Shown here one piece after another: positions 8,842-16,642 of a DNA stretch of 54,463 nt. A program made the position numbers and the translations under genes. The notes under the pieces were generated by a model. It did no database searches and was not told the origin of the DNA. It saw only the letters and a program-made list of their open reading frames with translations. Positions within the stretch are counted from its first letter, which is position 1; each line of letters begins with the position of its first letter. This stretch comes from Clostridia bacterium (GTDB lineage: Bacteria > Bacillota > Clostridia > Christensenellales > Aristaeellaceae), in contig JAFQKQ010000024.1 in the NCBI GenBank assembly GCA_017396845.1, forward strand, positions 1 to 54,463, in the 5' to 3' direction.

Positions 8842-9798
8842 CTATTTGCCTGAAAGCGCGTTTCTGTATTGCCAGGCGCGTTTTGCCCAGTCTATGGAAT
8901 AACAGATCTCCGGATGGGTATTGCCTTCGATAAACGTATTGCAGGCGCGAAGCGTGGTGTCGATGGAGAAGGCGGTCAGACATTTATCGGCGCTTGTTCC
9001 TTCGGGCATTATACGGAAAAGAAGGGACATGAATTCGTCATTTGTCAAAAGCGTATGCTTCACGACTGTTCCCAGATATCTGGACATTTCAAATTCGAAG
9101 GGCGCGATATAGCCGAGCGGATCGATCAGCACGCAACTTCCGCCGTTGACCAGCATGTTGCATTCGTGTGCGTCGCCGTGAATAATGTATCTTGCATCGC
9201 ATTTAAATGTTTCAATCGCGGCAAAAGACGCCTCAATGCTCGGAAGGAGCGCTTCAAGTGCCGCTTCTCCCGATTGATTGATGACTCTTTTTGCGTTTTC
9301 GGCTACCGAATACAGCACGTCTTCATACGCAGGGAACGCGGTACATCCGGAAGGGGCTTCCTTTTTCTGCGCATACAGCGATGAAAATACGGCTTCCTTT
9401 GCCGCGTGCGCGCATTTGCCGTCTTCGGGAATGTATTTCATAAGCAATGCGCCCAGAGATTCGTCTACCTCATACAAAGGGCACATTTCCTGATATGGAA
9501 GCGTTTGATAGCACAATATTTCTGTCTTCAGGCGCGGTGAAAACGGCGGTATGACTTTTACTGCCGCATCGCCGTATTTCGGGCTGGAAGCATAGAGTAT
9601 GGTTCCGAAGCGCGAAGTATTCTCGGCGCCAAAGAACGTAAGCTGCCATTTGTCGGCGATGCGGTTGATTTCGCCTTCCAAGGCCCGGATCCATTCGTGG
9701 GCCTGGTCGGGAAACTGCTGCATCAGATAGCTTACCGTATTCTCGGAAATCAAAGGTATATCTATTTTCACGTAAAAGAGACCTTTCGCGGCGCACAT
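8842..9798 (-). CDS. APH-fold kinase, streptomycin-6-kinase / hydroxyurea-kinase-like
   Basis: 318 residues. The kinase-fold markers are the nucleotide lysine K81 in AAVKVI, the catalytic loop IIHGDAHECN (D209, H211, N214) and the metal motif LIDPLG (D226), as in APH(6)-type phosphotransferases (PF04655). It should phosphorylate a small hydroxylated compound with ATP. The context, directly ahead of a CDP-alcohol transferase and a cytidylyltransferase, argues for activation of an alcohol headgroup rather than antibiotic resistance. Start: the ATG at 9798 has GGAGG only 3 nt away; a GTG at 9771 has AAAGG about 10 nt upstream and gives a 309-residue protein starting VKIDIPL, so the start is uncertain. 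A near-consensus promoter precedes it. Confidence 0.75.
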   Translation of the reverse strand: MCAAKGLFYVKIDIPLISENTVSYLMQQFPDQAHEWIRALEGEINRIADKWQLTFFGAENTSRFGTILYASSPKYGDAAVKVIPPFSPRLKTEILCYQTLPYQEMCPLYEVDESLGALLMKYIPEDGKCAHAAKEAVFSSLYAQKKEAPSGCTAFPAYEDVLYSVAENAKRVINQSGEAALEALLPSIEASFAAIETFKCDARYIIHGDAHECNMLVNGGSCVLIDPLGYIAPFEFEMSRYLGTVVKHTLLTNDEFMSLLFRIMPEGTSADKCLTAFSIDTTLRACNTFIEGNTHPEICYSIDWAKRAWQYRNALSGK

Positions 9799-9827
9799 GC
9801 GCCTCCAGAATAAAAATAATACAACTT

Positions 9828-9856
9828 ATTATAGCATTGCTTTGCGGAATCTGCAA
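9828..9856 (-). promoter_or_regulatory. SigA-type promoter of the kinase-transferase-cytidylyltransferase operon
   Basis: Minus strand: -35 TTGCAG (9856-9851), 17-nt spacer, -10 TATAAT (9833-9828). The predicted transcript starts about 20-25 nt before the ATG at 9798. It is the only strong promoter seen ahead of the five genes ending at 5352. Confidence 0.8.
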
Positions 9857-10001
9857 GCGCGAACGCAGACGCATGCGCGGATAAAAGATGATGATTTTTC
9901 TTTATTTGTTAAGCGGGATATTGTATAAGGCGCTGAAAATGCCGTTCGTGACCGGCGCTTTTAGGATGCGTGCGAAAGTTACGAAACTGCTCGCGCTGCG
10001 C

Positions 10002-10030
10002 TTGTTATGCAGGCGTTATATTGGTATAAT
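10002..10030 (+). promoter_or_regulatory. SigA-type promoter of the GH9 gene
   Basis: -35 TTGTTA (10002-10007), 17-nt spacer, -10 TATAAT (10025-10030). The predicted start near 10037 leaves about 35 nt of leader before the ATG at 10072, which helps choose that start over the upstream ATG at 10045. It is divergent from the kinase operon promoter; the sequence between the two (9857-10001) shows no gene. Confidence 0.7.
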
Positions 10031-10071
10031 ATATCCAGCGGAATATGAACGGAAACGGGGGAAAGCGGTAT

Positions 10072-11610
10072 ATGAATATACTTATCAATCAGATCGGATA
10101 TATGCCTGAGGCCAGAAAAGTCGCAGCGGTCAGGGGCGGACTTTTCCAAAATGCGGAGATTTTGAATGAAAAGGATCAGGCGGTGCTTTGCGTGCCGGTT
10201 TCAAGCGAAAAGACAAGCATATGGGGCGACGAGGTTTCGTATGCGGATTTTTCAGAGCTCCATGTACCCGGAAAATATGTGGTGAAGATCGGAGACGAAA
10301 GATCGTATCCATTTGAAATCGCCAAAGACGTGTACGGCAAATGCCTTACGGCGCTTGTCGATATGTTTTACTATCAGAGATGCGGATGTGATCTTTCAAG
10401 CGATATCGGCGCGTTTAAGCATTCCGCGTGCCATATGACGAAGGCCAGAGTATACGGTACGCAGGAATACAGAGAGGTTTCCGGCGGCTGGCACGATGCG
10501 GGCGATTTCGGAAGGTATATCGTGCCCGCAGCCAAGGCGGTATGCGACCTTTTGATTGCGTATGAATGGAACAAAAAGGCGTTCGAAAAAGCCGGAATTA
10601 CCGAGATCATCGGGGAAACGAAATGGGAACTTATGTGGATGCTTAAAATGCAGCGCGAGGACGGCGGCGTATACCACAAGGCCACCTGCGCCTCCTTCTG
10701 CGATATGATCATGCCGGATGAGGAAAAAGAAGAGATCATTCTTTCGCCCGTATCCACTACTGCAACCGGAGATTTTGCCGCGTGCATGGCGATGGCGTAC
10801 CGCTTCTATAAAGATGCGGACGGGGCGTTCGCGCTTGAAATGAAAAACGCAGCCGTGAAGGCGTGGGAGTTTCTCCAAAATAACGGCGCGATTCTTTTCA
10901 AAAACCCGGCGGGCATTACGACCGGCGAATACGGCGACGACTGCGATCAGGACGAAAGACTGTGGGCGGCGATCGAGCTTTTCAGATTGACGGGAGAAAA
11001 GAAATATGAAGAAGCCGCGCTTTCCATGATTGGAGATTTCGACTTTACGCTTGCGCCGCTCGGCTGGGCGGATGTTTCGGGATATGCGGCAATTGAGGGC
11101 ATGGATCTGGAAGGCGAGCTTGGCGAAAAATGCAGACAGTGGGTGAAAACGGCTGCCGAGAGCCGGTATAAGGGTATCAACGCCTACGGAATCGCGATGA
11201 CGGACAGCCTTCCCTGGGGCAGCAATATGGATGTATCCGACGACGGCATGCTGTTTTACTGCGCGTGGAAGCTGACGGGGGATGAGAAATACCGGGAAGC
11301 GATGCATAAGCAGCTGAACTATATACTGGGCGTAAATCCGATGGGGTATTCGTATGTTTCGGGCTTCGGCACGAAGTGCATGCGCTATCCGCATCACCGT
11401 CCGAGCATTGCAACCGGCGTTTGTCAGCCGGGAATGCTCTCCGGAGGCCCTGCCAGCGGCATGATGGATCCCGTGGCGAAGGAATTCCTTCAGGGAAAGA
11501 GCGCAGGAAAGAGCTATATCGACGACCATGGAAGCTATTCGACGAACGAAATCTGTGTGTACTGGAATTCGCCGCTGGTCGCTCTGATGGCGGCCGTCAA
11601 GGCGGAATAA
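10072..11610 (+). CDS. Intracellular glycoside hydrolase family 9 enzyme
   Basis: 512 residues from the ATG at 10072. A short N-terminal Ig-like (CelD_N) domain (about 1-85, beginning NILINQIGY) precedes the alpha/alpha-barrel. The GH9 catalytic base region is GGWHDAGDFGRY (D142, D145) and the acid is E493 in YSTNEICVYW. There is no signal peptide, so it acts inside the cell; cytoplasmic GH9 enzymes known elsewhere are exo-acting beta-glucosidases or glucosaminidases rather than secreted cellulases. The exact sugar cannot be read from the sequence. A G-rich stretch near 10056-10061 may serve as ribosome site. The next gene, a UroD-like protein, begins 31 nt downstream with GGAGG, so the two are likely co-transcribed. 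Confidence 0.88.
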   Translation: MNILINQIGYMPEARKVAAVRGGLFQNAEILNEKDQAVLCVPVSSEKTSIWGDEVSYADFSELHVPGKYVVKIGDERSYPFEIAKDVYGKCLTALVDMFYYQRCGCDLSSDIGAFKHSACHMTKARVYGTQEYREVSGGWHDAGDFGRYIVPAAKAVCDLLIAYEWNKKAFEKAGITEIIGETKWELMWMLKMQREDGGVYHKATCASFCDMIMPDEEKEEIILSPVSTTATGDFAACMAMAYRFYKDADGAFALEMKNAAVKAWEFLQNNGAILFKNPAGITTGEYGDDCDQDERLWAAIELFRLTGEKKYEEAALSMIGDFDFTLAPLGWADVSGYAAIEGMDLEGELGEKCRQWVKTAAESRYKGINAYGIAMTDSLPWGSNMDVSDDGMLFYCAWKLTGDEKYREAMHKQLNYILGVNPMGYSYVSGFGTKCMRYPHHRPSIATGVCQPGMLSGGPASGMMDPVAKEFLQGKSAGKSYIDDHGSYSTNEICVYWNSPLVALMAAVKAE

Positions 11611-11641
11611 ACGCATTCAACTGATCGGAGGAAACGCGCCT

Positions 11642-12751
11642 ATGAAGTGGAATCGGCAGGAGTTTATTGATCTGCTTACGTTCAATCATCCGCCGCGCGA
11701 AATGTTTGTAGAGCTCATGGGTCCGCTCGTCGGTCTGGAGGACGAATGGAGAAGACAGGGCGCGTCGGAGGGCGAAATCGCGCTTACCGATTTCGGTTTC
11801 GATTATGTGCCCGTATGTACCGTTGGAAATATGGACGCGATTCACGGGTTTCCGGAAACGGTTATCGAGGAAACCGGAGAGTATGTGATCCGGCGGGATT
11901 ACCTCGGCAGGACTTCCAAGCTTATAAAAGGGTATGCCAGCATACCGCTGCCGATGGATTTTCCGGTAAAGTGCATGGATGATTGGCGCAAGATCAAGCA
12001 TATGTTTGAATACGACGAATCCCGTGTGGATACGGACGCGCTTTTGCAGGCGAAAAAGCTTCAGTCGCAGGGCGTATTGATTCGCGCGTCGATTCCCGGC
12101 GGATTTGATCTTCCGAGAGAATTGATGGGCGACGAGATGGCGTGCGTATGCGGGTATGAGGATCCTGAGCTGCTGAACGACATTCTCGATACGGCAGGGA
12201 TTACCTGTGAGCGCGTGATTGACAGGATTACAAAGGTCGTTTCGATTGACTATCTGTTCGTTCATGAAGATATGGCGGGAAAGAGCGGGCCGCTTTGGGG
12301 GCCGAAGCAGGTGCTTGAGTTCGTAAAGCCGTATTACAGAGGCGCGTGGGATCTGGCTTCCAGCAGAGGAACCAAGATTTTTTCGCAGGACAGCGACGGC
12401 AATATGAATGCGGTCATCGACGCGTTTATCGAATGCGGCATAAACGTTTTCTATCCGTGCGAACCTGCAGGGAACATGGATATCGTTGAGCTGCGGAAAA
12501 AATACGGGAGTAAATTCGCTGTGATGGGCGGTATTGATAAGCATGTGCTGAGAAAATCCAAGGAGGACATCGACCGTGAGCTTGAATACAAGCTTCAGCC
12601 CTGCATGCGTAGTGGCGGAACGGTCTTCGGCCTTGATCACAGAATTCCAAACGGCACGCCGCTGAACGCCTACCGGTATTACGTGAATCAAGCGCGGGAA
12701 ATGCTGGGGATTGCGGAATTTGAAAAGGGCTGGGGGAGAATGGCGTTTTAG
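11642..12751 (+). CDS. UroD-like protein, DSDG subgroup (first of three in the window)
   Basis: 369 residues of the uroporphyrinogen decarboxylase / MtaA-CmuA superfamily TIM barrel. The segment after the sixth strand reads KIFSQDSDGNM (D250, D252) and is followed by FYPCEPAGNMD and FAVMGGIDK. In MtaA-type cobalamin methyltransferases the matching position carries the zinc ligands H-x-C; these are absent, so a zinc thiol-methyl chemistry is unlikely by homology. No corrinoid protein gene is near. It sits in a two-gene unit behind an intracellular GH9 enzyme, so a role in sugar metabolism is suggested by context only. GGAGG precedes the ATG. The function of this subgroup is not known to me. 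Confidence 0.8.
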   Translation: MKWNRQEFIDLLTFNHPPREMFVELMGPLVGLEDEWRRQGASEGEIALTDFGFDYVPVCTVGNMDAIHGFPETVIEETGEYVIRRDYLGRTSKLIKGYASIPLPMDFPVKCMDDWRKIKHMFEYDESRVDTDALLQAKKLQSQGVLIRASIPGGFDLPRELMGDEMACVCGYEDPELLNDILDTAGITCERVIDRITKVVSIDYLFVHEDMAGKSGPLWGPKQVLEFVKPYYRGAWDLASSRGTKIFSQDSDGNMNAVIDAFIECGINVFYPCEPAGNMDIVELRKKYGSKFAVMGGIDKHVLRKSKEDIDRELEYKLQPCMRSGGTVFGLDHRIPNGTPLNAYRYYVNQAREMLGIAEFEKGWGRMAF

Positions 12752-12872
12752 TGAGGAACGCAGAGCAGGGAATTGGAAGTGCGGAGCATGGATTAGAGCG
12801 GTTCCGTTTTTCACGCTTAAAGCATTCCGGCAAGAGGAAACGTTAAACAGTGCGCATTACACGTATCCAAAG

Positions 12873-12915
12873 ACAAACAAGGCTTACGCAGAGAAAACGC
12901 GTAAGCCTTGTTTGT
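12873..12915. terminator. Bidirectional terminator with a perfect 17-bp stem
   Basis: 12873-12889 and 12899-12915 are exact reverse complements with a 9-nt loop; the stem ends are A/T-rich, giving a U-rich 3' side in both directions. It separates the GH9/UroD-like unit from the convergent liv operon. The 120 nt before it (12752-12872) hold no recognisable gene. Confidence 0.85.
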
Positions 12916-12943
12916 TATATTCAATTCTCTTGATTCCGTTACG

Positions 12944-13651
12944 TCAGCCGCCCAGATACGCCGCTCGTACGCGGTCGTCTTCCAGAACCTGCTTTGCGCT
13001 TCCGGACATGGTGATCGAGCCGGTTCCGAGAACATAGGCGCGATCGGCGATGGAGAGCGCCATCTGCGCGTTCTGTTCTACCAGAAGGATGGTGGAGCCT
13101 GCGGCGTGCAGTTCCCGGATGATGTCGAAAATCTGCTCGACCAGTATCGGTGCTAGACCCATCGACGGCTCGTCCAGCATCAAAAGCTTGGGCTTGCTCA
13201 TCAGTGCGCGGCCCATGGCCAGCATCTGCTGTTCGCCGCCGGAGAGCGTGCCCGCTACCTGCTTTTCGCGTTCTTTCAGGCGCGGAAAGCGTTCGAATAT
13301 GTTTTTCAGAGAGGAGGCAACCTCGCCGGCAGGGCGGGTATACGCGCCCATTTCGAGGTTTTCGCGCACGGTCATCTGCTGGAATACGCGGCGGCCCTCC
13401 GGACAAAGCGCCATGCCAAGGGAAACCACTCTGCTGGCCTGCATCTGGGTGATGTTTCTGTCGCGGAACAGGATTCTTCCGGAGCGGGGCTTCAATAGAC
13501 CGGAAACGGTGTTGAGCGTGGTGGATTTTCCTGCGCCGTTTGCGCCGATCAGGGTTACGATTTCGCCTTCGTTTACCTCAAAGGAGACGTCTTTGATGGC
13601 GTGGATGTTTCCGTAGTATACGTGGATGTTTTCAACTCTCAAAAGACTCAT
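12944..13651 (-). CDS. livF: Branched-chain amino acid-type ABC transporter ATP-binding protein LivF
   Basis: 235 residues, standard LivF length. Walker A GANGAGKST (about 35), signature LSGGEQQMLAMGRAL (about 137), Walker B LLMLDEPSMGL and the H-loop LVEQNAQ are all visible. It pairs with LivG to power uptake. It is the last gene of livJ-H-M-G-F on this strand, 2 nt behind livG. Confidence 0.96.
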   Translation of the reverse strand: MSLLRVENIHVYYGNIHAIKDVSFEVNEGEIVTLIGANGAGKSTTLNTVSGLLKPRSGRILFRDRNITQMQASRVVSLGMALCPEGRRVFQQMTVRENLEMGAYTRPAGEVASSLKNIFERFPRLKEREKQVAGTLSGGEQQMLAMGRALMSKPKLLMLDEPSMGLAPILVEQIFDIIRELHAAGSTILLVEQNAQMALSIADRAYVLGTGSITMSGSAKQVLEDDRVRAAYLGG

Positions 13652-13653
13652 CG

Positions 13654-14502
13654 TTAGCCCTCCTTCTTTTTTCCGAGGTATGCCTCGATGACGGTCGGGT
13701 TCGACTGAATCTCTGACGCTGTGCCCTTGGCGATGATGCGGCCGTAGTTGAGCACGCAGATACCCTCGCAGATGCCCATGACCAGGTTCATATCGTGCTC
13801 AATAAGCATGATGGCAATCTGGAACTGGTCGCGGATTTTGGTGATGTTATCCATCAGTTCTTCCGTCTCGTGCGGGTTCATGCCGGCGGCGGGTTCGTCC
13901 AGAAGTAGGATCTTCGGATTGGTTGCCAGCGCTCTGACGATTTCGAGCCTGCGCTGCGCGCCGTAGGGAAGGGAACCTGCTTTTGCGGAGGCCATGTCCT
14001 GCATATCGAATATGGACAGAAGCTCAAGCGCTTTTTCGTGCTGCTTCTTCTCCTGCTTCCAGTAGCCGGGCAGGCGGAGAATACCGGCGAACATATTGTA
14101 GGGAATCTGATTGTGAAGTCCGATTCGAACGTTGTCTTCCACCGACATATTGCCGAACAGGCGGATGTTCTGGGAGGTTCTGGCTACGCCTAAGCGGTTG
14201 GCCTGAACGGTATTCATGCCGCTGGTTTCCTTGCCGTCGATCAGAACCGTGCCGGTGGTGGGCTGATAGACCTTGGTCAGAAGGTTGAACACCGTCGTTT
14301 TGCCCGCGCCGTTGGGGCCGATAAGGCCGGCGATTTCGGTGGATCCGATGGTAAGGTTGAAATCCTCAACCGCTTTCAGACCGCCGAATTCAATGCCCAG
14401 ATGGCGGGTTTCCAGCACCGGGCGCTTGTTGATATCGCGCTCGGGAACGATGCTGAAGCTCGGGTAGGCGACCATCTTGGTGGTGGATTTGCGCTGCGTC
14501 AT
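13654..14502 (-). CDS. livG: Branched-chain amino acid-type ABC transporter ATP-binding protein LivG
   Basis: 282 residues. Walker A GPNGAGKTT (about 58), Walker B ILLLDEPAAGMNP and the H-loop MLIEHDMNLV are clear, and the Liv-family C-terminal ending YLGKKK is present. The signature region reads SLPYGAQRRLEIVRAL, the usual form for LivG. An N-terminal extension of about 27 residues precedes the ABC domain. Its ATG overlaps the livM stop by 4 nt. Confidence 0.96.
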   Translation of the reverse strand: MTQRKSTTKMVAYPSFSIVPERDINKRPVLETRHLGIEFGGLKAVEDFNLTIGSTEIAGLIGPNGAGKTTVFNLLTKVYQPTTGTVLIDGKETSGMNTVQANRLGVARTSQNIRLFGNMSVEDNVRIGLHNQIPYNMFAGILRLPGYWKQEKKQHEKALELLSIFDMQDMASAKAGSLPYGAQRRLEIVRALATNPKILLLDEPAAGMNPHETEELMDNITKIRDQFQIAIMLIEHDMNLVMGICEGICVLNYGRIIAKGTASEIQSNPTVIEAYLGKKKEG

Positions 14503-15575
14503 GATGCTTCACCCCTCCTGCTTCTTTTGAATATCAATTTTATACAGCCGGTAACGATGGAAAGAATTTGTTTTACAAACACGCTGTTTCTTGCAAGCAT
14601 GACCAGTATCAGTACGATTGCGTACACCAGCATGCGGTAGGAACCGAACTCGCGCAGGACCTCCGGAAGAACGGTCAAAAGCGTTGCGGCGATGACGGAG
14701 CCGCGGATGGAGCCGATGCCGCCCAGAACCACGAATACGAGGATCAGTATGGAGGTGTCAAACCCGAACTTCTTGGGCTCGATGGAGGTGTTCAATCCGT
14801 ACATAGCGCCTGCAATGCCGGCAAGGGCAGCGGAGGTGACAAAGGCCATCATTTTGTACTTGGTTACATTTACGCCCATGGACTCTGCAGCGATGCGGTT
14901 GTCGCGGCTGGCCATAATGGCGCGTCCGGAGCGGCTGTTGATCAGGTTCAATACCACAAACAGCGCAATCAGAACCACGACAAATGCGGCGTCAAACGAG
15001 GCCAATTTGTCAATGCCCGATGTATTCATGGGGCCGGCAATGATCTTCTTTCCGGGAAGGGGAGAAGTGAGCAGAAAGCCCGTGTGCAGCGTGCCGCCTT
15101 CAACGGATACATACAGACAGTTGATGAGGTTTCGGATGATTTCGCCGAATGCCAGCGTTACGATTGCCAGATAGTCGCCGCGAAGGCGAAGAACGGGAAT
15201 GCCGATCAGGAAGCCGGCAACGCCCGCCGCAATACCGCCGGAAATGAGCGCGGCGATTAAGCGGACGACGTCGATATTTGCTTCGGGGAATGCGGAACCT
15301 AACCACTGGCTGGCGACGATGCCCGCATATGCGCCGATGCTCATAAAGCCCGCGTGTCCAAGGCTCAATTCGCCGGAAATACCGACGGTCAGATTGAGAG
15401 AGACCGCCATTACGATGTAAACGCAGATCGGAATCAGCTGTCCCTTGAGGGAACGGGACATTTTAAAGCCTTCGATATCGCCGGAGAGCGCCAGCTTGCA
15501 GATGAAGAAGGCGATGATGACAATTGCGTAGGTGATCAGATTGTTTATGAAAGTCTTGCTGATTTTTCTCTTCAT
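14499..15575 (-). CDS. livM: Branched-chain amino acid-type ABC transporter permease LivM
   Basis: 358 residues with about nine to ten membrane helices and the LivM core segments LSLGHAGFMSIGAYAG (about 76), LRLRGDYLAIVTLAFGEI and LGGIGSIRGSVIAA. It forms the translocation pore with LivH. The ATG at 15575 is chosen because TGAGGTG sits 5 nt upstream and overlaps the livH stop; the longer ATG at 15599 lies inside livH without a ribosome site. Confidence 0.94.
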   Translation of the reverse strand: MKRKISKTFINNLITYAIVIIAFFICKLALSGDIEGFKMSRSLKGQLIPICVYIVMAVSLNLTVGISGELSLGHAGFMSIGAYAGIVASQWLGSAFPEANIDVVRLIAALISGGIAAGVAGFLIGIPVLRLRGDYLAIVTLAFGEIIRNLINCLYVSVEGGTLHTGFLLTSPLPGKKIIAGPMNTSGIDKLASFDAAFVVVLIALFVVLNLINSRSGRAIMASRDNRIAAESMGVNVTKYKMMAFVTSAALAGIAGAMYGLNTSIEPKKFGFDTSILILVFVVLGGIGSIRGSVIAATLLTVLPEVLREFGSYRMLVYAIVLILVMLARNSVFVKQILSIVTGCIKLIFKRSRRGEAS

Positions 15576-15585
15576 TTCCGTCACC

Positions 15586-16470
15586 TCACACCTTTTCATG
15601 AACCTTTTTGCCCAGAAGGCCTGCGGGACGAACGAGCAGTACGATGATCAGAACCGCGAAAACCAACGCGTCGCCCAGCTGGTCGGATACGTAGGCTTTG
15701 CCGAGGATTTCGATAAGTCCCAACAGAAGTCCGCCGATCAGTGCGCCGGGAATAGAGCCGATGCCGCCGAATACAGCGGCGGTAAAGGCCTTGATGCCGG
15801 GCATGGAGCCGGTGGTGGGCATGAGGGAGGGATAGGATGAGCAGAGCAGAACGCCCGCAATTGCAGCCAGCGCCGAACCGATGGCGAAGGTCATAGAAAT
15901 CGTAAGGTTTACGTTGATGCCCATCAGCTCTGCCGCGCCCTTATCCTCGGAAACCGCGCGCATGGCTTTGCCCATCTTGGTCTTGTTGATAAAGGTGGTG
16001 AGCGCGATCATGATGATGATGTTGGCCAGAACCGTTACGATGGTTTCGCTGGTGATGTGCATTTCGCCGCCGAACAGGGAAAGCGTTCCGAGGCCTACAA
16101 CGCTTGTAAAGCTCTTCGGGTTTGCGCCCCAGATGAGCAGCGCCAGATTCTGAAGCAGATAGCTCATGCCGATGGCGGTGATGAGCACCGCAAGAGACGT
16201 GGCCTTTCTCAGGGGCTTATAGGCAAAGCCCTCGATGGCGATGCCGAGGATGGTGCACATTATTACGGAAATGACGACCGAAGCAATCGGGTGCATGCCG
16301 AAATACTGGGTGGCGGAGAAGGAAACATATGCGCCGATCATGATTACGTCGCCGTGCGCAAAGTTCAGCATTTTGGCAATGCCGTAGACCATTGAGTATC
16401 CCAGGGCAATGATGGCGTAGATACTGCCCAGACTCAGGCCGCTGATAATGTGGGACAAGAATTGAATCAT
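15586..16470 (-). CDS. livH: Branched-chain amino acid-type ABC transporter permease LivH
   Basis: 294 residues from the ATG at 16470, which has GAGGAG about 10 nt upstream; the ATG at 16494 has none. Family segments are GLSLGSIYAIIALGYSMVYG (about 11), LNFAHGDVIMIGAY and AVFGGIGSIPGALIGG. About eight membrane helices. Partner of LivM. It is separated from the binding-protein gene by about 170 nt containing two strong stem-loops. Confidence 0.95.
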   Translation of the reverse strand: MIQFLSHIISGLSLGSIYAIIALGYSMVYGIAKMLNFAHGDVIMIGAYVSFSATQYFGMHPIASVVISVIMCTILGIAIEGFAYKPLRKATSLAVLITAIGMSYLLQNLALLIWGANPKSFTSVVGLGTLSLFGGEMHITSETIVTVLANIIIMIALTTFINKTKMGKAMRAVSEDKGAAELMGINVNLTISMTFAIGSALAAIAGVLLCSSYPSLMPTTGSMPGIKAFTAAVFGGIGSIPGALIGGLLLGLIEILGKAYVSDQLGDALVFAVLIIVLLVRPAGLLGKKVHEKV

Positions 16471-16525
16471 GTTGGATTCGCTCCTCTTCAGCATTTCATG
16501 GGTACTTCATATACGTGAAAGTAAC

Positions 16526-16628
16526 CAACAACAATCAGCCGGGTTCGGTTGACTGTTGTTGATTACCGCTTATCAGTACATTGGCAATGGATATCTCCCC
16601 GGTCCAGGCTTCTCCAAGGCCGGGGAGA
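16526..16628 (-). other. Two strong stem-loops between livJ and livH
   Basis: Hairpin A: 16526-16541 / 16546-16561, 16 bp with two mismatches and a 4-nt loop. Hairpin B: 16594-16602 / 16620-16628, 9-bp perfect GC-rich stem. Neither is followed by a T run on the minus strand, so they look like RNA-protecting or partial-termination structures rather than full terminators. Such elements commonly raise binding-protein levels over the membrane components. Confidence 0.6.
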
Positions 16629-16642
16629 AGAATCTGTGCGGA

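Noticed and set aside
8842-9798. Antibiotic-resistance gene (streptomycin 6-kinase)
   Set aside because: The fold matches, but the gene heads an operon of CDP-alcohol enzymes and there is no mobile element or other resistance marker, so a metabolic kinase is more likely.
12873-12915. 17-bp perfect inverted repeat as an end of a transposon
   Set aside because: No transposase or target duplication; it sits between convergent genes with A/T-rich flanks, as a terminator would.
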